64,000 nt of DNA from Ignavibacteria bacterium. GTDB taxonomy: Bacteria > Bacteroidota > Ignavibacteria > Tepidaquicellales > Tepidaquicellaceae. The stretch's first letter is position 1, and every line of letters begins with the position of its first letter. The stretch covers positions 620,001 through 684,000 of the forward strand of contig JBAZNU010000001.1 of assembly GCA_041649015.1 (NCBI GenBank), written 5' to 3'. Position numbers and translations under genes: made by a program. Below are positions 15,794-24,672 of the stretch, piece after piece. The notes below the pieces were generated by a model. That model was given only the letters and a program-made list of their open reading frames with translations. It had not been told where the DNA came from and did no database searches.

Positions 15794-17248
15794 CTATTTT
15801 AATACTACCATTTTTCTCTTTTCATTATATGATTCTGTTTTCAGTACATAAAAGTAAATACCGCTGGAAAGATTTGCTGCGTTGAAATCGGCGGTGTAAG
15901 TGCCAGCCTTTAAATTTCCGCTGTACAGATTCTCAATTTCTTTGCCGAGCATATCATATACTTTCAAAGTTGCATATTCAGACTTTGGTAATGAAAACTT
16001 TATTGTTGTTGTCGGATTAAACGGATTCGGATAGTTCTGGCAGAGTTTGTACTCGTTTGGTATTTGTTCGTTTGTTGGATGTATGGATGTAGGATTTATT
16101 ACGTTCAGATAAAAAGTACAAGAAGTTGATACATTTGCCGTATCTGTTGCAATTATTTTCAAACCGGTTGTTCCGATTGTGTTAGGGTTGAATGTAAACG
16201 TTTTTGTAGTTGGAGCAAAGTTTATCCATGATGGCAAAGCACTGCCATTGCTAAGTGTCGCGGAATAAGATAGCGTGTTGTTGCCGTCATCGTCCACAAA
16301 TATGCTGTCTGGTACGGCGTAAGTCAAAGCATGATTAACCGTATCAATAAGATCCGGTATTTGATATTTCAAATATGGAACAAAATTAGTATGCCTTAAA
16401 CTGTCAATAACGTTATCAATTTTTACCCAGTAAGTGTAGTAAGAAGCCATTGAACTTCCGCCTCTTGTGAAGAAAAGATATTTATTATCGCTTGTTACAA
16501 CCGGACAACATTCGTAATTATTTGTTGTGTTTATGTTTGGTCCGAGTGATTTTGGGTTTGTCCATCCGCCATTACTTTTATGGTACGTTATGAATAAATC
16601 ATACGGTGGTGATAAACGAAAATATATAATAAATGATTCATCTCTTGCAACAAAAAAGTCGTTTTCTGTTGCTGTAATATTTATTGGTTTTCCTAAACTC
16701 TGGATTGTTGTGTCTATATTATTAATCACGAGTTTGCAAATATCGCTGTTTCCGCCGGGTGTTGATGCGAGATAGTAATTTTTTAATTGCGTTTCCTGAA
16801 AATAATGTGTTTGTAAATTAGTTGACAACAATTTAACAGGAGTGTTCCAGCCGGTGCTGTTTCTTTTTGAGTAATAAGACCATGATACATTGCCTATATC
16901 CTTTTGCATATATATTGTACTATCATTCATAGAAAGCCCCGGAGCAACAAAACCTTCGAAAACAATGAGTGGTCCTTCCCATTTATTGTTAATGTACTTA
17001 TAACATTTTACTCTTGAGCTTGAAGGCGGCCAGTTATTTAATTCGCTGTAATATATTTCTTTACCGTCTGAACTAATACTTATTCTTTCAACAGGACGCA
17101 GACCACTACTAAAATGTAATTGGAATACAACAGGACTATTCCCTGGACGTGTTTGTGCAAGATATAAACTGTCAGATGGGATTGGCTGAGCAAATCCTAA
17201 TTCCAACAAAAGCAACGAAAGAAGTATTATGTGAATTAATGTTTTCAT
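15794..17248 (-). CDS. PD40/WD40-like propeller protein with Ig-like and T9SS sorting domains (paralogue B)
   Basis: A 484-residue secreted protein with the same layout as paralogue A. It has a signal peptide in the first ~20 residues (LIHIILLSLLLLELGFAQ), the shared start of the mature part (IPSDSLYLAQTRPGNSPVVF), PD40 blades (SISSDGKEIYYSE, VTSDNKYLFFTRGG), the Ig/cadherin-like module (FVDDDGNNTLSYSATL) and the T9SS domain (NYPNPFNPTTTIKFSL). The tandem arrangement with paralogue A points to local duplication followed by strong divergence of the propeller. The gene has its own terminator (15712-15740) and a promoter of the shared three-copy type. Confidence 0.85.
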   Translation of the reverse strand: MKTLIHIILLSLLLLELGFAQPIPSDSLYLAQTRPGNSPVVFQLHFSSGLRPVERISISSDGKEIYYSELNNWPPSSSRVKCYKYINNKWEGPLIVFEGFVAPGLSMNDSTIYMQKDIGNVSWSYYSKRNSTGWNTPVKLLSTNLQTHYFQETQLKNYYLASTPGGNSDICKLVINNIDTTIQSLGKPINITATENDFFVARDESFIIYFRLSPPYDLFITYHKSNGGWTNPKSLGPNINTTNNYECCPVVTSDNKYLFFTRGGSSMASYYTYWVKIDNVIDSLRHTNFVPYLKYQIPDLIDTVNHALTYAVPDSIFVDDDGNNTLSYSATLSNGSALPSWINFAPTTKTFTFNPNTIGTTGLKIIATDTANVSTSCTFYLNVINPTSIHPTNEQIPNEYKLCQNYPNPFNPTTTIKFSLPKSEYATLKVYDMLGKEIENLYSGNLKAGTYTADFNAANLSSGIYFYVLKTESYNEKRKMVVLK

Positions 17249-17283
17249 AACATTTTATTTTAATTTATATTGAAGATTTTATA

Positions 17284-17350
17284 CAAATATACGCGGGAAA
17301 AATGAGATTGGGTAACTATATTCAGTGAAGTGCGGGGAAAAATCTGTGAA
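17284..17350 (-). promoter_or_regulatory. Promoter region with paired direct repeats (copy 2 of 3)
   Basis: Minus strand: TTCACAGATT (17350-17341), 11 bases, TTCACTGAAT (17329-17320), 28 bases, TATATTTG (17291-17284), 36 bases before the ATG of paralogue B. TATATTTG is an exact TAnnTTTG element of Bacteroidota housekeeping promoters. The spacing is identical to the copies at 15568-15635 and 23428-23494. Confidence 0.65.
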
Positions 17351-17457
17351 GGGACATGTTTGTAAAGTGAAAACGGACTTAGAAAAACACCTTATTTAAA
17401 ATTCTAATATTTATCGTTAATTGTTTTAAATCCTGTTTAGCGGTAACGCCTGAATTT

Positions 17458-17809
17458 TTATTGCCTTACTTTAATTACTACGGCTCCACTCTTTCTGCCT
17501 TCTTCAACGTACCGATGGACTTCTACTGCTTTGCTTAGCGGAAAGCATTTGTCTATCACTGTTTTAATGTTTCCTGATTCAATAATAAACCTGATGAATG
17601 CAAGGTTTTTCCCATAATTCAAAAAAGAAAAGATATATGAAATTTCCGTGGAGTAATGATTTTGAAATTCCGTGCCATAGTATCAACGAAGTTTGCTGAA
17701 GCTGCAAAAACGTTTATGAGTATTTCATTTTCGTTGGAGTAGATTTTTCAACCTCTTTCAGTTGAAGTACTTCGGACGCTCCCTATTTTGTTAGTACTAC
17801 TGCTTTCAT
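17458..17809 (-). pseudogene. Zinc-type dehydrogenase / quinone oxidoreductase remnant
   Basis: The start at 17809 reads MKAVVLTK, then a TAG, then GASEVLQLKEVEKSTPTK: the N-terminus of an MDR-family quinone oxidoreductase with a nonsense codon at position 9. The sequence then jumps to the C-terminal part. NFVDTMARNFKIITPRKF appears in one frame. After a frame change come NLAFIRFIIESGNIKTVIDK and CFPLSKAVEVHRYVEEG, ending VVIKVRQ and a stop at 17458. About two thirds of the usual ~320 residues, including most of the NADPH-binding domain, are deleted. It cannot encode an enzyme. Confidence 0.8.
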
Positions 17810-17893
17810 ATTTATCGTTTCATTCATTTATTACGTTTGTATTAAGTCTGTTTAATAATAACGCAAACAGTCGGGGCGTATGAATGAAAATCT

Positions 17894-18349
17894 TTATTTG
17901 TGATTTTTTAACTCTTTCCAATTCAATATAGTCCCCACGGTAAACGCAATACCAGCTGCCAGAAATACAAGATGGGAAATCACTCCCTGAATCAGGGTTT
18001 CTCCTTTCAGTACCCCCATTATCTTTAAAACGGTTATTATGATAAATAACTCGCGCAGGAAAAAAATGCTGCTGATAATAATTAAACCCGAACGTAATAG
18101 AGGCAGATGTCTGATGATTCCGGAACCGGATAAAGCATACAGCCCAAAGAAAACTAAAATCAAAGCCGCCCCTCCACCAAATAGAAAAAGCTGTAGCCTG
18201 TTTTCCAGTAGCGATGGAGGTGCCCGAAAATAAGAAGCTGCTGCAGGAGAAAGAGAAAGGATGGTTTGAATAATCGCCATTGAAAAAACTAAACCGGCGG
18301 CTATTTTGAGCCATAACATTTTATTGGTGCTATTTTCTATTGGTTCCAT
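17894..18349 (-). CDS. Small integral membrane protein of unknown function
   Basis: A 151-residue protein with four predicted transmembrane helices at roughly residues 13-33, 54-74, 84-105 and 118-140, and a lysine-rich C-terminal tail (NWKELKNHK). The hydrophobic pattern is regular and the frame is clean, so it is probably a real gene, but I recognise no family. Its first ~20 codons lie inside a perfect 167-bp tandem duplication, so a second promoter and a truncated second copy of the start lie directly upstream. It is surrounded by decayed genes. Confidence 0.65.
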   Translation of the reverse strand: MEPIENSTNKMLWLKIAAGLVFSMAIIQTILSLSPAAASYFRAPPSLLENRLQLFLFGGGAALILVFFGLYALSGSGIIRHLPLLRSGLIIISSIFFLRELFIIITVLKIMGVLKGETLIQGVISHLVFLAAGIAFTVGTILNWKELKNHK

Positions 18350-18621
18350 TTTGTTCTATATTATGGAAATCCGGCGAAATACACATTGAAGAAATTATCA
18401 ATTTTTCCGTCTGACTCGAAAGAAAAAATTCTGATATAGTCCAATAATTTTCCGACTAAACCGGCGGCTATTTTGAGCCATAACATTTTATTGGTGCTAT
18501 TTTCTATTGGTTCCATTTTGTTCTATATTATGGAAATCCGGCGAAATACACATTGAAGAAATTATCAATTTTTCCGTCTGACTCGAAAGAAAAAATTCTG
18601 ATATAGTCCAATAATTTTCCG
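18288..18621. repeat. Perfect 167-bp tandem duplication
   Basis: Bases 18288-18454 are repeated without a visible difference at 18455-18621, and the match runs ~5 bases further. The unit contains the first ~20 codons of the membrane-protein gene 17894-18349 plus its upstream region. The inner copy still serves the intact gene; the outer copy is a truncated 5' end. Perfect identity means either a very recent duplication or an assembly artefact. Confidence 0.93.
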
Positions 18622-18725
18622 ACTAAGTAAGTTGAATATAAAACTTTATCAAGATTCAGTGAAATAGCAGTAATTGTTATATCACCTTCCATCCACGATT
18701 GGCTGCTGTCTGGCAGTGCGGAATT

Positions 18726-19339
18726 CTAATAAACTTTTTGAATAGCATTTTTAGATACAGGGAAATCCAGCGACTTCGTTTTTCCGAATAAGTATAGAGT
18801 ATTTTTATGAACGGCGAGTGTTGTCCAGTGATCACTGCCAGAACCTCCCAGATATGTGGAAGCAATATATCTGCAATTATTACTGAATTTTATTACATAA
18901 TGGTCATTGTGCCTTTTATGGATTTTTGGTAAGCATTATCAGATACAGGCAAGTCCAGTGACTCAGTCGTAAAGCCGGCATACACGTTGTCATAATCATC
19001 TGTTGCTAATCTTAAACAATAGTTCTCAGATCCGGAACCGCCAACATAAGTTGAGTAAATTAATTCACCTTTAGGAGACAATTTCATTAAAAATCCATCG
19101 CCTCCTGTCACATCATTATCACTATGCCCCTTATAAATTTTTTGCCAAGCATCGTTTGTTACCTTTAGGCTTTCACGCGTTCCCCCTGCAACAAATATAT
19201 TCCCATTCTTATCAACAACAGAAGGAGTCGAAGTATGCACTCTTCCGCTGGATGCTAGTAGATTGAAAAACTATTTTCTGTGCAAAAATGCTGGAAGCGA
19301 TACCAACACAAATTAAAGCGCAATTAAAAATGTTTTCAT
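18726..19339 (-). pseudogene. Decayed SBBP-repeat (beta-propeller) surface protein
   Basis: The ATG at 19339 starts a signal peptide (MKTFLIA) that continues in another frame as LICVGIASSIFAQK, so it is frameshifted after ~8 codons. A longer intact stretch (19240-18893) has SBBP blades: SVVDKNGNIFVAGGT, GDGFLMKLSPKGELIYSTYV, GGSGSENYCLRLATDDYDN. It then shifts frame again, and RHNDHYVIKFSNNCRYIAST and LDFPVSKNAIQKVY continue to a stop at 18726. The family normally has hundreds of residues and a C-terminal sorting domain; both are missing. The intact ancestor was probably a T9SS or surface propeller protein. Confidence 0.8.
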
Positions 19340-19377
19340 AATTTTAACTTTACGTTAATTTTAAAATTTAAATACTG

Positions 19378-20649
19378 TTATTTTTCAAATTCATTTTGAA
19401 TTTCGTTCTCATATTCTTTGTCGTATCCGATTTTCAAATGTCTTTCGAACAATTCTTTCAGTAAAACACACTCGCTCTTGTCTTTGCTGCCTAACAAATT
19501 CAACAATGCAGCATAATAGCCCGATACTATCATTCCCGAGATTCGCGGTATGTCATTATTCACAAGCGTTTTAAAATCTTTAATGTTTTCAACCCGTAGT
19601 AAATTTTCCAATTTGTCGTAATTAAATGCAAATTCCTTTTCTTTTGTTGATATTGGGATTAATTGTGAAACTAACCCGCAATTTTGGAAATATTTATTTA
19701 ATCCTCCATAAAACACGGTAGAACAGAAATTTGAAAAGTAAATGGGACGTTGAGAGAAATTATTTTCTATTATTTGAAGTAGAATGGCTCTTTGCGGACT
19801 AAGGTATGTGCGTTTTTTTGCATTTTCGCTTTCAATTTTTGAGTGCATACGTTCCGAAAATAAATCGGGCGATAATTCCCATTGTAGTTGGTAGTTATCA
19901 GGTAGTTTAAACTGTTTTTTATCTGTCTGTGAAACTTGAATTGAAACAGTAGTTGTATCCCATTTGAAAGGGTGAATATCAAGTATTTGTTTATCAGTTA
20001 GTTTTATCTCAATGTTTCTCACGCTACCTTTTAATCCGTTTTTCAGAAACTGTACATACCAGGGACGATCAATATTTCCTATAGGTATAAGGGTTATATC
20101 GGTTCTCAGATTTTCGTGTAATTGTAAATAAGAACAAACGTCAAAATCTGCATTTCCTCCAGTGAACAAAATAGCGTTTTCATTGCAGCTGTTTAAAAAA
20201 TTTCGCCCGAACTCTTTCAACCAATCGGGATATGCACCTTTGTCATTGGCTAATTTGTAATAATATTTCAACTTCCCGGCATCATAATTCTGCATTGCTA
20301 TGAAAGCATTTCCACTGCATTCAGCACCATAGAAATACTTGGCATCGCCATAGTTGGGATTGAGCTGAAGAGCTTTGTCCAGATATTGAAATATTCGTTC
20401 AGAATAAGAAAAGTCGTATCCGCTTAATGGTCTGCTGTCGTAAGCCCTGTAATGATTGAACCAACCTAAATAATAATAAATTTCGGCATCGTTTGGAGTT
20501 TCTTTTACTGCTTGTTCTAATAAATGAATGGCTTCGTTGTAATGCTCTTTTTTAAATTCTTCCAATGCTTGCTCTTTCAAGTTCAGTTCTTGTCCACAAC
20601 TGTTTAAGATGAACATGGCAATAAATAGTATTGTTGTAATAAGTCTCAT
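19378..20649 (-). CDS. TPR-containing lipoprotein
   Basis: A 423-residue protein. The N-terminus is a lipoprotein signal (TTILFIAMFILNSCGQ) with cysteine at about position 18, so it is probably anchored in an envelope membrane. Tetratricopeptide repeats cover residues ~30-125 (EALEEFKKEHYNEAIHLL..., NDAEIYYYLGWFNHYRAY, LDKALQLNPNYGDAKYFYG). The later part has AILFTGGNADFDVCSYLQ and DITLIPIGNIDRPWYVQFLK. These resemble the soluble segment of DUF2723-type membrane proteins (FTNGDNDTFPLWYLQ-like), a similarity recalled from the family and not computed. The function is unknown. It has no close partner: its neighbours are pseudogenes. Confidence 0.75.
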   Translation of the reverse strand: MRLITTILFIAMFILNSCGQELNLKEQALEEFKKEHYNEAIHLLEQAVKETPNDAEIYYYLGWFNHYRAYDSRPLSGYDFSYSERIFQYLDKALQLNPNYGDAKYFYGAECSGNAFIAMQNYDAGKLKYYYKLANDKGAYPDWLKEFGRNFLNSCNENAILFTGGNADFDVCSYLQLHENLRTDITLIPIGNIDRPWYVQFLKNGLKGSVRNIEIKLTDKQILDIHPFKWDTTTVSIQVSQTDKKQFKLPDNYQLQWELSPDLFSERMHSKIESENAKKRTYLSPQRAILLQIIENNFSQRPIYFSNFCSTVFYGGLNKYFQNCGLVSQLIPISTKEKEFAFNYDKLENLLRVENIKDFKTLVNNDIPRISGMIVSGYYAALLNLLGSKDKSECVLLKELFERHLKIGYDKEYENEIQNEFEK

Positions 20650-20790
20650 TATCTTATCTTGTTAACTTTCCTCAAACGTTTGATGGTCTCGTTTTTAAAA
20701 ATGTTTATAATTTATTTTAAATGTTTTTCATAATGACAACAAATATGATAATTCCTAATATTATAAGATATAAACAAGGCTTGGCAAAAT

Positions 20791-21736
20791 TTAAAGTCCA
20801 ATCCATCCATTGATTTCTTTCCTTGCATTTAACTCCATTGGCAAAATACAATTGTAAACAAATTTATTTACAGGAGTCTCAACCCCATATTTCTGTCCAA
20901 GCCTGACCACTGTTCCGTTTTGATAATCAATCTCCGAAGGCTTTCCTTCCCAAACATCTCGTGTTAACGCGGATGTGGAACTATACGGGTAAGTATCAAT
21001 AAGGGAAACTGTTTCTTCAACAAAACCGGATTAGATTATTACTCCAGCCTTTTGGGATAGTTTATAAATCTCTTTTAATAAATCAACCACCATTTTCCGT
21101 GTCTGCTAAAAGTTCTCTAAGTTCACCGTATCTCGTTTTTGTAACAACCAGCAGTACTCTAACACAGATAGTAATAAACTTTTTCTATATATCTGCATTA
21201 ATATCATCTGATATTTTCGAATTTATACCTGCCATATCGAACATATCCTTTATTTTATTAAGCCGTTCTGTTTTGAAGTTATTTATTTCCCCGAAAACAA
21301 TTGAGGACTCTACGCCAAAATGATTTATGATTGCGGGTGATTCTATCTTGCTAATAATAAAACACAAACCTCCAACAATATTAGATTCATCAAGAGGTTC
21401 CTTTAATTCATAGATTGCCGAGATACCATTTTGCAGTGGAATTACCATCATATTTTCGTTAACAACTTCTTTTAGTTTTTGAGCAATATCTTTTACCTGC
21501 CACGCTTTTACGCAGAGTAAAATCAAATCTGCTGTATTCAAATCGTCAACTCTATCTGTTACATTAATCCTGTCGATTTTGAAGTCTCACTTTATGCTTT
21601 TTACGGTTAAACCATTTTCCTGTAATGCTTTTAAATGTTCTCCGCGGGAAATAAATGTTACATCAAAACCTGCAAGTGCGAGTTTTCCGCCGAAATATCC
21701 CCCGACTCCTCCGGCTCCGATAATTACTATTTTCAT
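20791..21736 (-). pseudogene. panE: 2-dehydropantoate 2-reductase, broken
   Basis: Full-length but inactivated. The start at 21736 reads MKIVIIGAGGVGGYFGGKLA, the NADPH-binding GxGxxG region, followed by GFDVTFISRGEHLKALQENG. A TGA at 21589-21587 (codon 50) interrupts the frame. LNTADLILLCVKAWQVKDIA, VIPLQNGI and the domain linker follow. A TAG at 21184-21182 replaces the tryptophan expected in the IWKKF motif, then KTRYGELRELLADTENG. A further frameshift leads to MVVDLLKEIYKLSQKAGVI and a C-terminus ending KEINGWIGL with a stop at 20791. At least three lesions rule out a functional product. An intact copy elsewhere, or ilvC, would be needed to complete pantothenate synthesis. Confidence 0.9.
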
Positions 21737-21774
21737 TTTGATAAGAATGGTTATTATTAATAGTTCTATTGTTG

Positions 21775-23160
21775 TTATTTTTTATTCTCCATATAATCTG
21801 CTGCAAACCGAACCCAGTCTTTTACAGATTTATCTAAATAAATATCGGGTTGTATTCCGATATTGTCAATCGGGTAATCAGGAAGTCTCATAGATCTCCA
21901 CGTAGGCATCATAAGTTTATAATTTTTGCATCCAAAATCGAAAAAACTTGCAGACCCGTAGTCCAATGCACCATACGTTGGTGTTCCCAGTATTTTTACT
22001 TTTTTACTTTGTTTAGCATCGAGCACAAAAGCCTCTCCGGAACTTGCTGTTCGGCGGTTCACTAAGATAACAACCTGTTTTGGACTGCGCTCTGCAAGTT
22101 TAATAGTGTCAACGTAATAATCGGTAGAATCGGTATTTACAAATTCCCCCATTTTCCCTTTAAAAATTGTAACCCATTCTTTAGCCCTGCTCTTTCCTTC
22201 CTCGTCATCATACCAACCTTCTATTTCGTCAATTAACGTTTGAGTTACAAGAAATTCCATTCCTAATCCCCTGACATTATTTGTATGTATGTATGGTAGT
22301 AAATCAACGTATGCATCATAAGTGCCTCCTAAATTATTCCTTACATCAATAATTAAATTCTCGCTGCTTTCGATTGTTTTCTTGTTATCTGCTAATAATT
22401 TCTTAATTCTTTCTACATAATTATGCTCAAAACTGGATAGACAAAGCAAAACAGTTTTTTCTGATACCTTTTTAAAGTAACAACCATCAATTTCCTCCAT
22501 TCTTGATTTGATTTCACTCTCTGATAGGTTCGGTATTGGAAACTCTTTTATAAATTTGGAATTTTTAAAATACAAAACCCAGCCGTCAACTAATTCCCAC
22601 ATTTCTTCAGACAATGAATGATCCCTCAGATAGTATTTTGCCTTACCATTTTCGAGTAGCCTGAATTTGATTTCATTAGCTTTCCAGAAGTTGGTATCTG
22701 CCTCAATGATAAATCCCTGATATTCTTCGTTCTGCTTAACTATTCCAACTTTATATGCCCCGGATCTCCATATACCTTCAATTGGATCAGTAGTTTTAAG
22801 TATTCGCTTTTGGAACTCTTCCTGACTGATGGTAACTTTGTTTTGCTGAACATTTAGCTCTTGTCCGGATGGGTATATACTTATATGTCCGTCTCTGAAA
22901 AAATCTTTGTAACTTCTCAGTAATTCAATACAGTTCGATTCTGATATACTTCCTGCTTTTGTAATCAGGTTTTCTTTGAAACTATTGTATAGTATTCTGT
23001 CTTTTGTCTTGTCTTTAAATCCCGGGTATTCAGTTTCTACTTTTTGAATTAATTGATTTAATGCTTGCTCACAGCCGCAGTCAGTCTGTGAATATGAAAT
23101 TGATGTAATAATTAATGTTAATAGTACAAAAGTCGTCAAAATAATTTTACTATTTATCAT
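21775..23160 (-). CDS. S41 family (tail-specific/CtpA-like) peptidase, exported
   Basis: The chosen start is the ATG at 23160 (MINSKIILTTFVLLTLIITS...), which begins a clean signal peptide; the frame stays open to 23217 with a hydrophilic lead. The mature protein begins near DCGCEQALNQL, with an N-terminal helical region, a mixed middle domain and the C-terminal S41 core. The core contains LIIDVRNNLGGTYDAY, the catalytic-serine motif RRTASSGEAFVLDAK and, nearby, LGTPTYGALDYGSASFF, ending IGIQPDIYLDKS. No PDZ domain is obvious. It is a periplasmic or surface serine protease of unknown substrate. The upstream region carries an esterase-like remnant and then a promoter of the three-copy type. 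Confidence 0.85.
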   Translation of the reverse strand: MINSKIILTTFVLLTLIITSISYSQTDCGCEQALNQLIQKVETEYPGFKDKTKDRILYNSFKENLITKAGSISESNCIELLRSYKDFFRDGHISIYPSGQELNVQQNKVTISQEEFQKRILKTTDPIEGIWRSGAYKVGIVKQNEEYQGFIIEADTNFWKANEIKFRLLENGKAKYYLRDHSLSEEMWELVDGWVLYFKNSKFIKEFPIPNLSESEIKSRMEEIDGCYFKKVSEKTVLLCLSSFEHNYVERIKKLLADNKKTIESSENLIIDVRNNLGGTYDAYVDLLPYIHTNNVRGLGMEFLVTQTLIDEIEGWYDDEEGKSRAKEWVTIFKGKMGEFVNTDSTDYYVDTIKLAERSPKQVVILVNRRTASSGEAFVLDAKQSKKVKILGTPTYGALDYGSASFFDFGCKNYKLMMPTWRSMRLPDYPIDNIGIQPDIYLDKSVKDWVRFAADYMENKK

Positions 23161-23223
23161 AATATGTTTTGTTAAATGCCGGTTTCCTTCACTGGTATTT
23201 CTTTGTTTATTTTTCATCTTCTT

Positions 23224-23422
23224 TTATCTCCATTCTTTATAAATCATTTCAAAACCCGGACAAATTCTTTTAAATCCTAATAAGTTATGGGTTTCGTTTT
23301 TATAATGTATGTAATCCCATTTTAATCCTTCTGGTGCATATTTTAAAAGGAAAAACACCCCTTTCCTTTTCATTTGACAATTTAATATGTATTTCAATTT
23401 TCGTTTTATTTGATTTAAACAT
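23224..23422 (-). pseudogene. Short gene remnant with esterase-like C-terminus
   Basis: The minus strand from ~23340 to the stop at 23224 reads YAPEGLKWDYIHYKNETHNL and then GFKRICPGFEMIYKEWR. This resembles the end of Esterase/IroE-family alpha/beta hydrolases, where a histidine follows a Y-x-N-E-T context. A different frame from the ATG at 23422 supplies a start (MFKSNKTKIEIHIKLSNEKE) right behind the shared promoter motif, so most of the gene is apparently deleted. The assignment rests on a short match and is tentative. Confidence 0.45.
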
Positions 23423-23427
23423 TAAAA

Positions 23428-23494
23428 CAAATATACGAAGGGAAATTACGTTTGAATAACTATATTCAGCGAATCCTGTAAAAAAATCTGTTAA
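23428..23494 (-). promoter_or_regulatory. Promoter region with paired direct repeats (copy 3 of 3)
   Basis: Minus strand: TTAACAGATT (23494-23485), 11 bases, TTCGCTGAAT (23473-23464), 28 bases, TATATTTG (23435-23428). Spacing is identical to the copies at 15.6 and 17.3 kb; the first half-site has one change. It would have driven the esterase-like gene now reduced to a remnant, and may now drive the S41 peptidase ~270 bases downstream. Confidence 0.6.
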
Positions 23495-23567
23495 ACACCG
23501 AAAACAAGGGGTGAACTGACATTGTACATCTATGTTAATACCGGAATAACCGGGTTTCACTTAATAA

Positions 23568-23585
23568 TTCAGTGGATTCACTGAA
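23568..23585. promoter_or_regulatory. Inverted TTCAGTG half-sites upstream of the LytS/LytTR operon
   Basis: TTCAGTG (23568-23574), GATT, CACTGAA (23579-23585) is a perfect 7-bp inverted repeat centred 49 bases before the kinase ATG. It contains the same TTCAGTGAA/TTCACTGAA core as the three promoter copies, here as an inverted pair. Binding by the operon's own regulator (autoregulation) is an inference. Confidence 0.45.
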
Positions 23586-23625
23586 ATTGAATTCATTATA
23601 ACTCAATAATTTAATATTTTGCAAA

Positions 23626-24672
23626 ATGAATTTATTCCTTAAGAATAATATCCTGAAATATCATATTGCTTTCTGGGTAGTATTGTCATCAATTACTATA
23701 TTTGATATTTATGTTTATTCGGGAGATGAACTTTCCTCTGCAAGATATTTTACCGGCTTCGCAAGAATATTCTCGAACATACTAACGTTTTATCTTTTCT
23801 ATTCTATAGTAACGCAGAAATTTTTCAACAGGAAAGGAATAATTTACATAACCTCATTCGGTATAATCTACATTTCAATTTTTGGTTTTATCTATACTTT
23901 CATTACCTTCATCCCGATTGCCTATGTCTTATCTCCCTCAAATATTCTTGAATACACCTTAAACGAAGGCATTAGCAATAGAATCTTTGGTATGGTAGCA
24001 TACATTACCACAGTCGCAATCCTTGGTGTGATGTCGAAGGTTTCTTTAATCTGGTACAGGAATCAGTTAAAACAAAAGGAAACAGAGCAGCAAAATATTT
24101 CTAACGAACTTGCTATGCTGAAAGCGCAGATAAACCCGCACTTTTTATTCAACACGCTTAACAACATTAAATCATTAATAAAAAGTATACCCTCAAAAGC
24201 AATAGATAGTATTGATAGACTGACCGGCATTATGCAGTATATGATTTTCGATTCATCCGCAGAAAAAGTGCTGCTTGAAAGCGAAATAAAGCATATAGAA
24301 AATTATATCGACCTTGAAAAAATCAGGTACAACGACCCGGGATTTATTGAGTTCAAAGTTGAAGGAGATTTTAAGGGTGTTACAATTCCGCCTTTGATTT
24401 TTATGCCTTTCATCGAAAATGCTTTTAAGCACGGAAACAAACTAAAACCTTCACCCGGAATTATTATTAATCTTATTGTCGCAAAATCTGGATTATGTTT
24501 TGAAACGACCAATTACTTAAAAGATAATATCGAATTACACTCTAAAAATAGCGGGTTCGGTCTTGCAAATATCAGACGAAGACTCGATTTACTGTTTGGC
24601 AATAAATATGAACTTTTAATAGCCGATGAAAATAATACTTTTAACGTAAACCTAAAACTTAACTTATTATGA
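23626..24672 (+). CDS. LytS-type sensor histidine kinase (His_kinase family)
   Basis: A membrane sensor that phosphorylates the LytTR regulator encoded next. Four transmembrane helices fill residues ~10-140. A short coiled region (QKETEQQNISNELAMLK) leads to the phosphoacceptor motif AQINPHFLFNTLNNIKSLI with the histidine at residue 172. The ATP-binding part has PPLIFMPFIENAFKHG (N box) and SGFGLANIRRRLDLLFG (G box). At 348 residues it has the usual length of this short YehU/LytS subfamily, which lacks GAF or PAS domains. The stop overlaps the regulator's ATG by 4 bases. Confidence 0.92.
   Translation: MNLFLKNNILKYHIAFWVVLSSITIFDIYVYSGDELSSARYFTGFARIFSNILTFYLFYSIVTQKFFNRKGIIYITSFGIIYISIFGFIYTFITFIPIAYVLSPSNILEYTLNEGISNRIFGMVAYITTVAILGVMSKVSLIWYRNQLKQKETEQQNISNELAMLKAQINPHFLFNTLNNIKSLIKSIPSKAIDSIDRLTGIMQYMIFDSSAEKVLLESEIKHIENYIDLEKIRYNDPGFIEFKVEGDFKGVTIPPLIFMPFIENAFKHGNKLKPSPGIIINLIVAKSGLCFETTNYLKDNIELHSKNSGFGLANIRRRLDLLFGNKYELLIADENNTFNVNLKLNLL

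Noticed and set aside
21587..21589. TGA in the ketopantoate reductase frame as selenocysteine or recoding
   Set aside because: A TAG and a frameshift follow further downstream, and codon 50 is not a cysteine position in the family; the gene is simply broken.
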